Assembly (NCBI RefSeq): GCF_009908285.1
Contig: NZ_JAAARM010000023.1
Location: 1 to 64,000 of the forward strand
Length of the DNA: 64,000 nucleotides
Source of the DNA: Pseudomonas sp. Fl4BN1
GTDB taxonomy: Bacteria; Pseudomonadota; Gammaproteobacteria; Pseudomonadales; Pseudomonadaceae
Direction of reading: 5' to 3'
Program-made: the position numbers and the translations under genes
Part shown: positions 16,780 to 26,270 of the stretch, piece by piece
Position numbering within the stretch: position 1 is the first letter of the stretch
Layout: each line of letters begins with the position of its first letter
The notes under the pieces: model-generated
Told to the model about the DNA's origin: nothing
Databases searched by the model: none
What the model saw: the letters and a program-made list of their open reading frames with translations, nothing else

Positions 16780-17116
16780 ACGACCACCAGGATCGAGCCT
16801 GCGTTTTTAACCGGGAGCCGGCGGCGCTGAACGATGGCAAACAACCCCGGTTGAACGTTCTACCGCGGCCGCAAGGGCATCGCCCGCCTGCATAGTTTAG
16901 TCCTGGGCGATCTAAGGATCATGACTGCCCAGTGTTCCAATCATTTCCCCCATGCCATGTTTGCAGCCCGAGCAAGGGTCCTGGCTTCTGTTTTGACCCG
17001 AGCTCGGGTTGTGCAGCTTCGCGACAGTCGCCGATTGTCCTGACCAACGCAGACAGGGCGGTCCCGGCGTACCGGAATGTTTCGAAGACATCCTTGTAGC
17101 ATCGGAGACAATAATA
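16780..17116. other. Intergenic region with a GC palindrome, upstream of orphan binding protein
   Basis: No gene is visible in these 337 bases. The 14-bp palindrome ACCCGAGCTCGGGT (16996-17009) is the main structure and lies about 107 bases upstream of the binding-protein start, so it could be an operator. TTTTGACC just before it could be part of a -35 element. The rest shows nothing clear. Confidence 0.4.
16996..17009. promoter_or_regulatory. 14-bp GC palindrome, candidate operator
   Basis: ACCCGAGCTCGGGT is a perfect inverted repeat in the leader of the orphan solute-binding protein gene. It has no T-run after it, so it is more likely a protein site than a terminator. No regulator gene is adjacent on this side other than the TetR at 16132-16779, whose own palindrome looks different. 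Confidence 0.4.
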
Positions 17117-18154
17117 ATGATCAGAACTCTGAAGTGTGCCGCCTTGGCCACAGGCTTGATGACCACCACCCTCGGGCTTGCAGCCGACCTCACCATTGTG
17201 TCCTTCGGCGGCGCCAACAAGGACGCTCAAGTGAAGGCGTTCTACCAGCCATGGCAACTGAGCAGCGGTGGCAAAATCATTGCTGGCGAGTACAACGGCG
17301 AAATGGCCAAGGTCAAGGCGATGGTCGATACCGGCAGCGTTTCCTGGGATGTGGTCGAGGTCGAGTCCGCCGAACTGGCCAGAGGGTGCGATGAGGGGAT
17401 GTTCGAAACACTCGACCCCGTTCGACTCGGACTCAACAGCAAGGAGTTCGTGCCCGGTGCGATACAGCCCTGCGGCATTGGTTTTCTCGTCTACTCCACC
17501 GTGCTGGCCTACAACGCCAACAAGCTGCAACAAGCGCCCACCGGCTGGAAGGATTTCTGGGACGTGGAAAGATTCCCCGGCAAGCGTGGCCTGCGCAAAC
17601 TGGCCAAGTCGACCCTGGAGTTCGCTCTGATCGCCGACGGTGTCGAGCCCCGCGATTTGTACTCGGTGCTCGCCACCAAGGCGGGCCAGGACCGCGCCTT
17701 CGCCAAGCTGGATGAGATCAAGCCCCATGTTCAGTGGTGGGAGGCCGGCGCCCAACCGCCTCAATACCTGGCAGCCGGGGACGTGGTGATGACCTCGGTG
17801 TACAACGGCCGTCTCTCGGCTGAGCAACGCAAAAAATACGGCCTGGGCATCGTCTGGTCCGGTGGTCTCTACGAGTTCGACTCCTGGGCCATCCCGCGCG
17901 GCGCCTCGCAACAGGACCAGGCCCACAACTTCATCCGCTTCTCCGTCTTACCGGGACAGCAGAAACTTTTCTCCGAGCATATCGACTACGGCGCTGCCAA
18001 CCTCGGGGCCATGGACCTGCTCGACCCGGCACGCATCGCCGAGCTGCCCACTGCACCGCAGAACCTCGCGCAACAAGTCGCGGTGGATGCCTTGTTCTGG
18101 GCCGACCATGGCGAGCAACTGGAGCAGCGCTTCAACGCCTGGGCGGCACGCTAG
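17117..18154 (+). CDS. Orphan polyamine-type ABC substrate-binding protein
   Basis: The 345-residue product has a signal peptide (MIRTLKCAALATGLMTTTLGLA) followed by ADLTIVSFGGANKDAQVKAFYQPW, the usual N-terminus of PotD-like extracellular binding proteins. Further family signs are GEYNGEMAKVKAMVDTGSVSWDVVEVES, CGIGFLVYSTVLAYN, FWDVERFPGKRGLRK and VMTSVYNGRLS. ATG 17117 has GGAG nine bases upstream. No permease or ATPase gene accompanies it, so it must work with a transporter encoded elsewhere or as a sensor ligand-binding protein. Ligand likely a polyamine or related cation, by family only. Confidence 0.85.
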   Translation: MIRTLKCAALATGLMTTTLGLAADLTIVSFGGANKDAQVKAFYQPWQLSSGGKIIAGEYNGEMAKVKAMVDTGSVSWDVVEVESAELARGCDEGMFETLDPVRLGLNSKEFVPGAIQPCGIGFLVYSTVLAYNANKLQQAPTGWKDFWDVERFPGKRGLRKLAKSTLEFALIADGVEPRDLYSVLATKAGQDRAFAKLDEIKPHVQWWEAGAQPPQYLAAGDVVMTSVYNGRLSAEQRKKYGLGIVWSGGLYEFDSWAIPRGASQQDQAHNFIRFSVLPGQQKLFSEHIDYGAANLGAMDLLDPARIAELPTAPQNLAQQVAVDALFWADHGEQLEQRFNAWAAR

Positions 18155-18161
18155 GCTAGCC

Positions 18162-18188
18162 AGCCCGGCGTCGAGCTGGCGCCGGGCT
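18162..18188 (+). terminator. GC hairpin after the orphan binding protein
   Basis: AGCCCGGCG (18162-18170) is inverted as CGCCGGGCT (18180-18188) with a 9-base loop, starting 8 bases after the stop at 18154. There is no T-run, so it is a likely transcript end or 3' stabiliser rather than a sure intrinsic terminator. Confidence 0.45.
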
Positions 18189-18431
18189 GCTGTCGAGCCA
18201 CCGAGCATCGATTGAAAGAGCCAAACCCACCCGCGCCGGTCTTCGTGAAATCACTTGCCAGTCGTGGGTTTGGTTGGCACTTGCCGGCCTTGCTGTAGGT
18301 ATGCCGGTGCACAGCGGCCTGTCTAAAGAGTTCGTAAAAACTGCCTGCTGATTGCTTCCCCGGCCCGGCAAATGCGCTTCAATGGTCCTTGAGACGAATC
18401 TGAAAGCACCCTGCCATTCCCGGAGCAGCCC

Positions 18432-18881
18432 ATGAGCAAGCTTGCCCGCTACCTGCAAGTCGAAGACATCCTTCTCACCGTCAACGTCTCGAGCAAACAG
18501 CGCCTGTTCGAGCAGGTTGGCCAACATCTGCAAGAGACTCGACAACTGCCGGGCGACTGGGTGAGCGCCAGTCTGTGGCGCCGGGAACAGGCCGCCAGCA
18601 CTGCCATCGGCGAAGGCGTGGCCCTGCCCCATGCGCGGCTTGCCGAGCTCGATAAAATCCACGCGCTGTACCTGCGACCGCAAACCGCCATGGCCTTTGG
18701 CGCCCCGGACCAGCAACCGGTCAGCGATATCCTGGTGCTACTGGTGCCCGCCCCTGCCGACCAGCAACACCTGGAGCTGTTGGCAGACGCCGCCCGGCTG
18801 TTCTCCAACCCGCGCTTTCGCCAGGCACTGCTGCGCTGCAATGACGCGCTGCAGGTCAAGCAGCTGTTTGATCACTGGTAG
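18432..18881 (+). CDS. PTS EIIA domain protein of the fructose/nitrogen type
   Basis: A 149-residue single EIIA domain. AIGEGVALPHARL contains the phosphorylatable histidine (H67), as in the EIIA-Fru/PtsN family. The helix VSSKQRLFEQVGQHLQE and the C-terminal LVPAPADQQHLELLADAARLFSNPRFRQALL also fit. ATG 18432 has GGAG just upstream. It stands alone, without HPr, EI or EIIBC genes, so it is more probably regulatory (PtsN-like) than part of a sugar transporter. Pseudomonads usually have one PtsN in the rpoN region; this looks like an additional paralogue. Confidence 0.82.
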   Translation: MSKLARYLQVEDILLTVNVSSKQRLFEQVGQHLQETRQLPGDWVSASLWRREQAASTAIGEGVALPHARLAELDKIHALYLRPQTAMAFGAPDQQPVSDILVLLVPAPADQQHLELLADAARLFSNPRFRQALLRCNDALQVKQLFDHW

Positions 18882-19121
18882 CTTGAATGAGATATCGGCC
18901 CCGGGCATCGGTTTGCCGGGCGCGCCCGATCGAGTTGGATAGCTCCGACCCACCGATCTCTGCCTCGTGCAAGATTCCATCTATTGGCGATTAGCTAGCT
19001 CATCAATTAACGTTCATTGCACCTCGCGCTACCCACTGCATGAGGCGGCGCCTGTCCAACTGTTGCGCCGGTATCCATATTCCCGTTGAAACAACTCACT
19101 GATTGCTCAATTAGAGAGAAT

Positions 19122-20882
19122 ATGAACAAGCAACAGCAGCCGCCCGTATTCCCTGGCGGCCGGCGACCTCGCAAGGACGACGGCGCCGGTCGAGAATCTT
19201 CTCGGCACACGCCACTGCTAGTTTTCGCCCTATCCCCCTTGAGCCTGATCTGCATTGCGAGCCTCGCCGGCTGCACCGTGGGGCCGGACTTCGAGCGCCC
19301 CGACCTGACGAAAAATGCCGGCTACAGCGCAACGCCCCTGCCGCCGACCACCGCCTCGGCGCAGATTGCCGCCGGCGGCGCGGCGCAGCGGCTGGTGGCC
19401 GGAATGGACATCCCGGGGCAATGGTGGGCGCTGTTCCGCTCCCCGGAGCTGAATGCCCTGGTGGCCGAAGCGCTGCAGGCCAACCCCGACGTGACGGCCG
19501 CCCAGGCCGCGCTGCGCCAGGCCAATGAACAGGTATACGCCGAGCAGGCGTCGCTGTTTCCGTCCCTCAGCGCCTCGGCATCGAAAACCCGCGAGAAGGT
19601 CTCGGCGGCCAGTGCCCTGGGCTCCGCTGGCGCGGCGGCTTCCGGCGGCTCGGCGGCGCAGATCCTCACGGTCAACTCGGCGTCCCTGAGTGTCTCTTAT
19701 GCCCCGGATGTGTTCGGCGGCACCCGCAGGCAAATCGAGTCCAGCAGCGCCCAGGCCGACTATGAGCGCTATCAGTTGGAGGCCACCTACCTGACCCTGA
19801 GTGCCAACGTGGTCAATACCGCCATCAGCCTGGCCTCGGTGCGTGACCAGATGGCCGCGACTGAAACCGTGATCCAATTGCAGAGCGATCAGCTCGATCT
19901 GCTGCAGGCACAACGTCGGCTGGGAGCGATCGGCGACGGTGACGTGCTGACCCAGGAAGCGAGCCTGGCGCAGACCCGTGCCAGCTTGCCGCCCCTGCAA
20001 AAACAGCTGGCACAAACCCGCAACCAATTGCTGGCCTACCTCGGTCGTTTCCCCAACCAGGACCATGACGAACGTTTCCAACTGGCATCCCTGCACCTGC
20101 CCCAGGAGCTGCCGTTGAGCCTGCCCTCGGCGATTGTCGAGCAACGGCCCGACGTGCGTGCCGCCGAAGCCCAGTTGCATCAGGCCAGCGCCAATGTCGG
20201 CGTGGCCATCGCCAATCAGTTGCCACAGTTCAGCATCACCGGCTCGCTGGGCTCCACGGCGCTGAGCGGCACCAAGCTGTTCTCCTCCGGTACCGGAGTC
20301 TGGAGCCTGGCCGGTTCCATCGCCCAGCCGATCTTCGACGCCGGGGCCCTGGAACATCGCAAGCGCGCTGCAGTGGCGGCCTATGACGAGTCGGCCGCGC
20401 GCTATCGCAGCACGGTGATTGGCGCTTTCCAGGATGTGGCCAACGTACTGCGGGCGCTGCAAGCCGACGCCGACGCCCTGCAGCAGCAAGTGCTCGCCGA
20501 GAGTGCCGCGCGCCAGAGCCTGGATCTGGCTCAGGCGCAGTACCGCCTGGGAGCGGTGGGCTACCTGAACCTGCTCACCGCGCAGCAGGCCTACCAAAAT
20601 GCAATTGTCAGCCGGGTCCGCGCCCAGGCCGCCCGCTACAGCGACAGCACCGCACTGTTCCAGGCCCTGGGCGGAGGCTGGTGGCAACGCAGCGATGTCG
20701 ACCCGGCCACCGCTGGCAGCCCCGACCGTTTCGGCCTGCCGTCACTCGATGAGATCTATCCAGCCCGCGCGTCCAGCAACCGCGACCACGCTCAAGTCAA
20801 ACAGGCACAGGCAGGCAGTGACCGGACCCAAGGTCCGGCGGATGCCACAGCGGCCACCCGACTTGCACCCTTGTCTCAGTGA
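19122..20882 (+). CDS. RND efflux outer-membrane lipoprotein channel (NodT/OprM family)
   Basis: A 586-residue outer-membrane factor. A lipobox SLAGC lies unusually far in (lipid cysteine about residue 51). It is preceded by a charged 28-residue leader before the hydrophobic stretch, so the true start may be further right although no better start is obvious. TVGPDFERP after the cysteine is the family hallmark. Two OEP repeats follow (ALVAEALQANPDVTAAQAALRQANEQ..., then LSLPSAIVEQRPDVRAAEAQLHQASANVGVA and a final SLDLAQAQYRLGAVGYLNLLTAQQAYQN). It is the first gene of a three-gene operon with adaptor (8-base gap) and RND pump genes and would form the outer-membrane duct. No regulator gene is adjacent. 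Confidence 0.9.
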   Translation: MNKQQQPPVFPGGRRPRKDDGAGRESSRHTPLLVFALSPLSLICIASLAGCTVGPDFERPDLTKNAGYSATPLPPTTASAQIAAGGAAQRLVAGMDIPGQWWALFRSPELNALVAEALQANPDVTAAQAALRQANEQVYAEQASLFPSLSASASKTREKVSAASALGSAGAAASGGSAAQILTVNSASLSVSYAPDVFGGTRRQIESSSAQADYERYQLEATYLTLSANVVNTAISLASVRDQMAATETVIQLQSDQLDLLQAQRRLGAIGDGDVLTQEASLAQTRASLPPLQKQLAQTRNQLLAYLGRFPNQDHDERFQLASLHLPQELPLSLPSAIVEQRPDVRAAEAQLHQASANVGVAIANQLPQFSITGSLGSTALSGTKLFSSGTGVWSLAGSIAQPIFDAGALEHRKRAAVAAYDESAARYRSTVIGAFQDVANVLRALQADADALQQQVLAESAARQSLDLAQAQYRLGAVGYLNLLTAQQAYQNAIVSRVRAQAARYSDSTALFQALGGGWWQRSDVDPATAGSPDRFGLPSLDEIYPARASSNRDHAQVKQAQAGSDRTQGPADATAATRLAPLSQ

Positions 20883-20890
20883 GATCCGCC

Positions 20891-22078
20891 ATGGCCGACG
20901 TCAACCCCGTCCCTTCCGCGCCCCAACAACCCGCTGCCCCAAAGCGTCGCCGCCTGCTGTTGCCGATGCTGGTCATGCTCGGCGTGGTGCTGCTGATCGT
21001 CGCCGTGATCGGCGGGGTCAAGTTCAGCCAGATCTCCAAGCTCATCGCCCAGGGCAAGGTGCCCCTGCCACCGGCCGTGGTCACCGCGATCAAGGCGCCG
21101 TATGAAGAGTGGCAGCCGAGTGTCAGCGCCGTCGGCTCGATGAAGACGATGCGCGGAGTGGACGTCACCACCGAGGTCGGCGGGATCATTCGCAGCATCG
21201 GTTTCAAACCCGGCCAGGAGGTGGCGGCGGGCGACCTGCTGGTGCAGTTGAATGCCGACTCCGACATCGCCCAATTGCGCTCCCTGGAAGCCACCGCCAA
21301 CCTCGCCGGTACCGTGCTCAAGCGCGACAAGGCGCAGTTGGCGGTGAATGCGGTGTCCCAGGCGCAAGTCGAGGCGGACGAAGCGGACCTGAAGGCCAAG
21401 CTCGCGGCCGCCGAGCAACAGCGTGCGCTGGTGGCGAAAAAAAGCATCCGCGCGCCCTTTGCCGGGCGCATCGGCATCACCGGGGTCAACCCCGGGCAGT
21501 ACCTCAACCCCGGGGACAAGATCGCCAACCTGCAGACCTTCGACCCGATCTACATCGACTTCAACGTGCCCCAGGCCCAGGTGCAGGCGATTGCCATCGA
21601 CCAGAGCGTGACGGTCACCGCGGATGGCCTGCCCAAGCAGACCTTCAGCGGCCGGGTCAGCTCCATCGATACCCAGTTCGACCCCAACACCCGCAACGTC
21701 ACCGTCGAGGCCACCATCGACAACCCCAAGCGCAGCCTGGTGCCGGGCATGTTCGCCCGAGCCGTGGTCAGCTCCGGCACCACCCAGCGCTACCTGACCC
21801 TGCCCCAGACCTCGGTCACCTATAACCCCTATGGCACCACGGTGTTCATCGTCACCCAGCACAACAACGACCGCGGCGAAGTGGTGCTCACCGCGCAGCA
21901 GACCTTCATCGAAACCGGCCCGACCCGGGGCGACCAGGTGGCGGTGCTGTCCGGGGTCAAGGAAGGCGACCAGGTGATCACCAGTGGTCAGATGAAACTC
22001 AAGAACGGCTCGCCGGTGAAGATCGAGGAGCGTGACGCGCCCTTGAACGACCCGTCACCGACGCCCCAAGAACGCTAG
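20891..22078 (+). CDS. RND efflux periplasmic adaptor (membrane fusion protein, HlyD/MexE type)
   Basis: A 395-residue adaptor. One N-terminal membrane anchor (LLLPMLVMLGVVLLIVAVIGGV) is followed by the beta-barrel/lipoyl/hairpin arrangement. GIIRSIGFKPGQEVAAGDLLVQL is the first lipoyl half, the coiled coil is AQLRSLEATANLAGTVLKRDKAQ...EADEADLKAKLAAAEQQRALVAKK, and IRAPFAGRIGITGVNPGQYL is the second lipoyl half. ATG 20891 is used; a GTG at 20879 in frame would overlap the stop of the channel gene. It links the outer-membrane channel to the pump encoded 8 bases downstream. Confidence 0.92.
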   Translation: MADVNPVPSAPQQPAAPKRRRLLLPMLVMLGVVLLIVAVIGGVKFSQISKLIAQGKVPLPPAVVTAIKAPYEEWQPSVSAVGSMKTMRGVDVTTEVGGIIRSIGFKPGQEVAAGDLLVQLNADSDIAQLRSLEATANLAGTVLKRDKAQLAVNAVSQAQVEADEADLKAKLAAAEQQRALVAKKSIRAPFAGRIGITGVNPGQYLNPGDKIANLQTFDPIYIDFNVPQAQVQAIAIDQSVTVTADGLPKQTFSGRVSSIDTQFDPNTRNVTVEATIDNPKRSLVPGMFARAVVSSGTTQRYLTLPQTSVTYNPYGTTVFIVTQHNNDRGEVVLTAQQTFIETGPTRGDQVAVLSGVKEGDQVITSGQMKLKNGSPVKIEERDAPLNDPSPTPQER

Positions 22079-22086
22079 GGCCTGCC

Positions 22087-25000
22087 ATGAACTTCACCGA
22101 TACCTTCATCAAGCGACCGGTCTGGGCGGTGGTGGTCTCGCTGTTCATCTTGATCCTGGGCCTGCGCTCGATCTTCGAGTTGCCGGTCAACCAGTGGCCG
22201 CGCACGGAAAACACCGTGGTCACCATCAGCACCTATTACTACGGCGCAGACGCGGCCACCGTGGCCGGCTTCATCACCCAGCCTTTGGAAGCCGCCATCG
22301 CCCAGGCCCAGGGCATCGACTACCTGTCCTCCACCAGCATCACCGGCCTGTCGACCATCACCGCGACCCTGCGCCTGAACTATGACTCGAGCAAGGCGCT
22401 GACCGAGATCAATACCCAGGTCAACTCGGTGAAGAACCAGCTGCCGGCCCAGGCCCAGGAGCCGGTGCTGACGGTGGCGGTCGGCCAGACCACGGATGCC
22501 ATGTACCTGGGTTTCTACAGCGACACCCTGGCCACCAACAACATCACCGATTACCTGGTGCGGGTGGTCAAGCCCAAGCTCGACTCCCTGGAAGGCGTGC
22601 AGACCGCGGAGATCCTCGGCGGGCGCCAGTTCGCCCTGCGGGCCTGGCTTGATCCACACAAACTGGCGGCCCACAACGTCACCGCCCAGGACGTGGCCAG
22701 CGCCCTGACCAGCAACAACTACCTGTCCGCCGTGGGCTCGACCAAAGGCCAGATGATCACCGTGGACCTGACCGCCGGCACCGACCTGCACAGCGTGGAT
22801 GAATTCAGGCGCCTGGTGGTCAAGCACAACGGCGACGCCCTGGTGCACCTGGAAGACCTGGGCACCGTCACCCTGGGCGCGGAAAACTACGACAGCAGCG
22901 TGGCCTTCTCCGGCAAGCGCTCGGTGTTCATCGGGATCAAGGCCGCGCCCTCAGCCAACATCCTCAGTGTCGCCAGCAACGTGCGCAGTGTGTTCCCCGA
23001 CCTGCAGTCGCAATTGCCGGCCGGGGTTCGCGGCGAGATCGTCTACGACTCCACCGCCTTCATCAACACCTCGATCAAGGAAGTGGTGAAGACCCTGCTG
23101 GAAGCCATGATCATCGTCTCGGTGGTGATCTACCTGTTCCTGGGTTCGTTCCGCGCGGTGATCGTGCCCCTGGTGGCGATCCCACTGTCGCTGATCGGCA
23201 CCTTCTTCGTCATGTACCTGCTGGGCTACTCGATCAACCTGCTGACCCTGTTGGCGCTGGTGCTGGCCATCGGCCTGGTGGTCGACGACGCGATCATCGT
23301 GGTGGAGAACGTCGACCGACATATCAAGGAAGAAGGCAAAGGCGTGCTGGACGCCGCGCTGCATGCGGCGCGTGAACTGGGCGGGCCGATCATCGCCATG
23401 ACCGTGGTGCTGATTGCCGCCTACGTGCCCATCGGACTGCGCAGCGGCCTCACCGGGGCGCTGTTCAAGGAGTTCTGTTTCTCCCTGGCGGGCGCGGTGA
23501 CCGTGTCGGCGGTGATCGCCCTGACCCTGTCGCCGATGATGACCTCACGGCTGTTCAAGAGCGACCAGGAGGAAGGCAAGTTCGCCAAGCGCCTGGACCG
23601 CTACTTCGACTGGCTGCGGGGTCGCTATCACCGGGTGCTGGCGGCCGGGCTGGACATCTGGCCGGTGCTGGTGACCTTCGGTTTCCTGCTGTTCCTGCTG
23701 GTGGCCGCCAGCGGCATGACCGCCAAGAGCGAGCTGTCGCCCACCGAGGACCAGGGCCTGGTGTTCATGCAGATCAAGGGCGCCCCCACCGCCTCGCCGC
23801 AGCAGATGGAACGGATCGCCGACCAGGCATTCCAGATTGCCAACAAGGAGCCCGAGTACCTGCAGATGTTCCAGCTGACCGGGCTGCCCTCACTGAACCA
23901 GGGGCTGGGCGGGGTGCTGCTCAAGTCCTGGGAGGATCGCAGCCGCTCCCAGGCCCAACTGATCCTCGACCTGCAGCAGAAGTGGAACCAGGTGCCCGGC
24001 GCCACCATCGCGGCCTTTCCCCTGCCGTCGCTGCCAGGGGCTCAAGGCTTGCCGGTGCAGTTCGTCATCACCACCACCGAGTCGGTGGCCAACCTCAACG
24101 AAGTGGCCCAGGCGGTGTTGGCCGAGGCGCAGAAACAGAAGCTGTTCTGGTTCTCCGACCTTGACCTCAAGCTCGACAAACCCCAGGCCAAACTGGTGGT
24201 GGACCGGGAGAAGATCGCCGCCCTGGGCATGACCCAGGCCGACGTCGGCGCCGCGCTGTCAGCGGCGCTGGGCGGCAACTACGTGAACTACTTCTCCACC
24301 GCCGGACGCTCCTACAAGGTGATTCCCCAGGTGCTGCAGGTGGACCGCCTGAACCCGGACCAGATTCTCGACTACTACATCCGCACCCCGTCGGGGGCGA
24401 TGATCCCGGCACGTACCGTGGCGCACATCGAGACCTCCACCGAGCCGGAATCGGTCAACCACTTCCAGCAACTCAACTCGGCCACCCTGTCTGGGGTCAG
24501 CGGGGTTTCTCAGGGCGAGCTGCTGGCCCGGCTCAAGGGCATTCTCGAACAGGTGGCACCGTCCGGGTATTCCACCGACTATGCCGGTGAATCACGGCAA
24601 TTCATCCAGGAATCCGGGGGCTTCGTCGGCCTGCTGCTGTTCTCGATCCTGATCGTCTACCTGGCCCTGGCGTTCCAGTTCGAAAGCTACCGCGACCCGG
24701 TGGTGATCCTGTTCTCGGTGCCACCGGCGCTGTTCGGCGCCCTGGCCTTCATCACCATGGGTTTCGCCTCGATCAACGTCTACACCCAGGTCGGGCTGGT
24801 GACGCTGCTGGGGCTGATCACCAAGCACGGGATCCTCATCGTGCAGTTCGCCAACGAATTGCAGCGCGCCGGCCACAGCAAGCGCGAGGCCATCGAAGAA
24901 GCCGCCGCGGTGCGCCTGCGGCCGATCCTGATGACCACCGCGGCCATGGTGCTGGGGGTGGTGCCGCTGGTCTGGGCCTCCGGCGCCGGCGCCGCGGGCC

Positions 25001-25164
25001 GCCACGACATGGGGCTGGTGATCTTCGCCGGGCTGTCCATCGGCACCCTGCTGACCCTGTTCATGGTGCCGGCCATGTACCTGTTTATTGGCACTACTCA
25101 CCAGGGCACGGCCCATCCGGTGCAAGGCCCGGTATCAGGCGAGGACTTTGTGTCCAGGGCCTGA
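22087..25164 (+). CDS. RND multidrug efflux pump, inner-membrane permease (HAE1 family)
   Basis: The 1025-residue product is a proton-driven RND transporter with the usual 12-helix, two-porter-loop plan. MNFTDTFIKRPVWAVVVSLFILILGL is helix 1. The helix 4 motif GLVVDDAIIVVENVDRH carries the two aspartates of the proton relay. GASMTAKSELSPTEDQGL-like text opens the second half and ITKHGILIVQFANEL is the helix 10/11 motif. Size and three-gene layout with an OprM-type lipoprotein resemble MexJK/MuxABC-like pumps, but I cannot fix the closest relative. A GC hairpin-like sequence (25166-25180) follows the stop but lacks a loop and T-run. Substrates are unknown. Confidence 0.93.
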   Translation: MNFTDTFIKRPVWAVVVSLFILILGLRSIFELPVNQWPRTENTVVTISTYYYGADAATVAGFITQPLEAAIAQAQGIDYLSSTSITGLSTITATLRLNYDSSKALTEINTQVNSVKNQLPAQAQEPVLTVAVGQTTDAMYLGFYSDTLATNNITDYLVRVVKPKLDSLEGVQTAEILGGRQFALRAWLDPHKLAAHNVTAQDVASALTSNNYLSAVGSTKGQMITVDLTAGTDLHSVDEFRRLVVKHNGDALVHLEDLGTVTLGAENYDSSVAFSGKRSVFIGIKAAPSANILSVASNVRSVFPDLQSQLPAGVRGEIVYDSTAFINTSIKEVVKTLLEAMIIVSVVIYLFLGSFRAVIVPLVAIPLSLIGTFFVMYLLGYSINLLTLLALVLAIGLVVDDAIIVVENVDRHIKEEGKGVLDAALHAARELGGPIIAMTVVLIAAYVPIGLRSGLTGALFKEFCFSLAGAVTVSAVIALTLSPMMTSRLFKSDQEEGKFAKRLDRYFDWLRGRYHRVLAAGLDIWPVLVTFGFLLFLLVAASGMTAKSELSPTEDQGLVFMQIKGAPTASPQQMERIADQAFQIANKEPEYLQMFQLTGLPSLNQGLGGVLLKSWEDRSRSQAQLILDLQQKWNQVPGATIAAFPLPSLPGAQGLPVQFVITTTESVANLNEVAQAVLAEAQKQKLFWFSDLDLKLDKPQAKLVVDREKIAALGMTQADVGAALSAALGGNYVNYFSTAGRSYKVIPQVLQVDRLNPDQILDYYIRTPSGAMIPARTVAHIETSTEPESVNHFQQLNSATLSGVSGVSQGELLARLKGILEQVAPSGYSTDYAGESRQFIQESGGFVGLLLFSILIVYLALAFQFESYRDPVVILFSVPPALFGALAFITMGFASINVYTQVGLVTLLGLITKHGILIVQFANELQRAGHSKREAIEEAAAVRLRPILMTTAAMVLGVVPLVWASGAGAAGRHDMGLVIFAGLSIGTLLTLFMVPAMYLFIGTTHQGTAHPVQGPVSGEDFVSRA

Positions 25165-25605
25165 GCCGGCCCGGGGCCGGTAATGCACCCTACAACCCGC
25201 AAAGGCCATGGCAACCTGGCGCATGAGCCGATGGATTTCTGTTTATCCGCTATCGGTTGGTTTTGTAAGGCAAAGAGGCGAACACATCATCTCTGTGGAT
25301 GGCAGCCGGGGCTCGCGCTCTGCCTCGTTGTCTCAGAACTGCGAGTTCTTTACTCGTCTGATCGATGCGCTACAGCGTTTCAACAGAGAACACGTTCAAG
25401 TTTCAATACAACAGAAACTGTCTTTCAACAATATTTCAGTCCATGGCGAACAACCTTGTGCCGAACACTTTCGGCCGTTCCCCCTAACAGCCGGACATTG
25501 CACTTTTTTTACAGAAAGCACATAAAAAACCGACACGCACTGACGATTGTAGCCAGCAGAAAACAATGCTAAACAAACCTGCAATCGGCCAAATGGACAA
25601 CCTGG
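25165..25605. other. AT-richer stretch without a recognisable gene
   Basis: About 440 bases after the RND operon with visibly lower GC than both sides. Short frames exist but none has a ribosome site or protein-like composition. Base composition and the nearby gene wreck (26271-26529) suggest a patch that has been gained or is decaying. Confidence 0.4.
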
Positions 25606-26052
25606 ATGTTCACCCCAAACTTGCATCACAAGATGATCTTCGTCGGTTTTCTCTTGATATCCAGCAACCTCAAGGCCGACTCATTCTCTGGTGGCACTGG
25701 CTGGGGAAAATTTGCTCAAGCCTTGCTTGCGGTGAGCACCTGCCAAGACCGCTTGCTGGAAACGGAACGAGCGGCATGTTTCAAACGCAATGCCCGGCAG
25801 GCATGCCAATATGCCCCCGAAGGCATCGAGAAAGACAACTGCGTAAAGCAATATTCAGGTTATCCGACCCGGCCTGATCCAGATCCGTCAAAAAAACCTT
25901 CGCGAACTGCAGGTTCTCTGACGACAAATCATGTTCCAGGCGTTCTGGCGCCCTTTATCGGGACCGAGGCCAAATCGCAAAACTCCAAGCCCGACGAGTT
26001 CGATTCAAGAGTAAGAGTTCTCTTGTACGCCCCAAAGCCAGCGCAACTTTAA
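25606..26052 (+). CDS. Small secreted cysteine-containing protein, unknown function
   Basis: A 148-residue frame with a plausible signal peptide (HHKMIFVGFLLISSNLKA, cut before DSFSGG). The mature part holds four closely placed cysteines (STCQD, AACFK, QACQYA, DNCVK), which could make two disulphides in the periplasm or outside. The rest is polar and proline-rich, ending PKPAQL. Start could be ATG 25606 or ATG 25633; neither has a strong ribosome site. I recognise no family. It lies in an AT-richer patch between the RND operon and a broken gene, which fits a horizontally acquired or fast-evolving gene. Confidence 0.45.
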   Translation: MFTPNLHHKMIFVGFLLISSNLKADSFSGGTGWGKFAQALLAVSTCQDRLLETERAACFKRNARQACQYAPEGIEKDNCVKQYSGYPTRPDPDPSKKPSRTAGSLTTNHVPGVLAPFIGTEAKSQNSKPDEFDSRVRVLLYAPKPAQL

Positions 26053-26270
26053 TCAAAGCAGCAAGCATCCAGAACTGTTGCAAGCATGCCTGCATCGCAA
26101 ACTGGATACTTTGCTTTCGGGCCACTACAACCAAGGGAGCCAAACGATGACCGCTGGTTCAGCCATCAGGCCTGCTCGGTAGAACCCAGAGTAGAAGGCC
26201 CAATAGCCGTTGCGCCCCGCCAGTGCCCCCAGCCAATGGCAGGACACGGGCCCACAAGTGCCAGTCGGAC

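Noticed and set aside
25166..25180. GC palindrome CCGGCCC-G-GGGCCGG after the RND pump gene
   Set aside because: The symmetric sequence leaves almost no loop and is not followed by T residues, so a terminator call is not supported.
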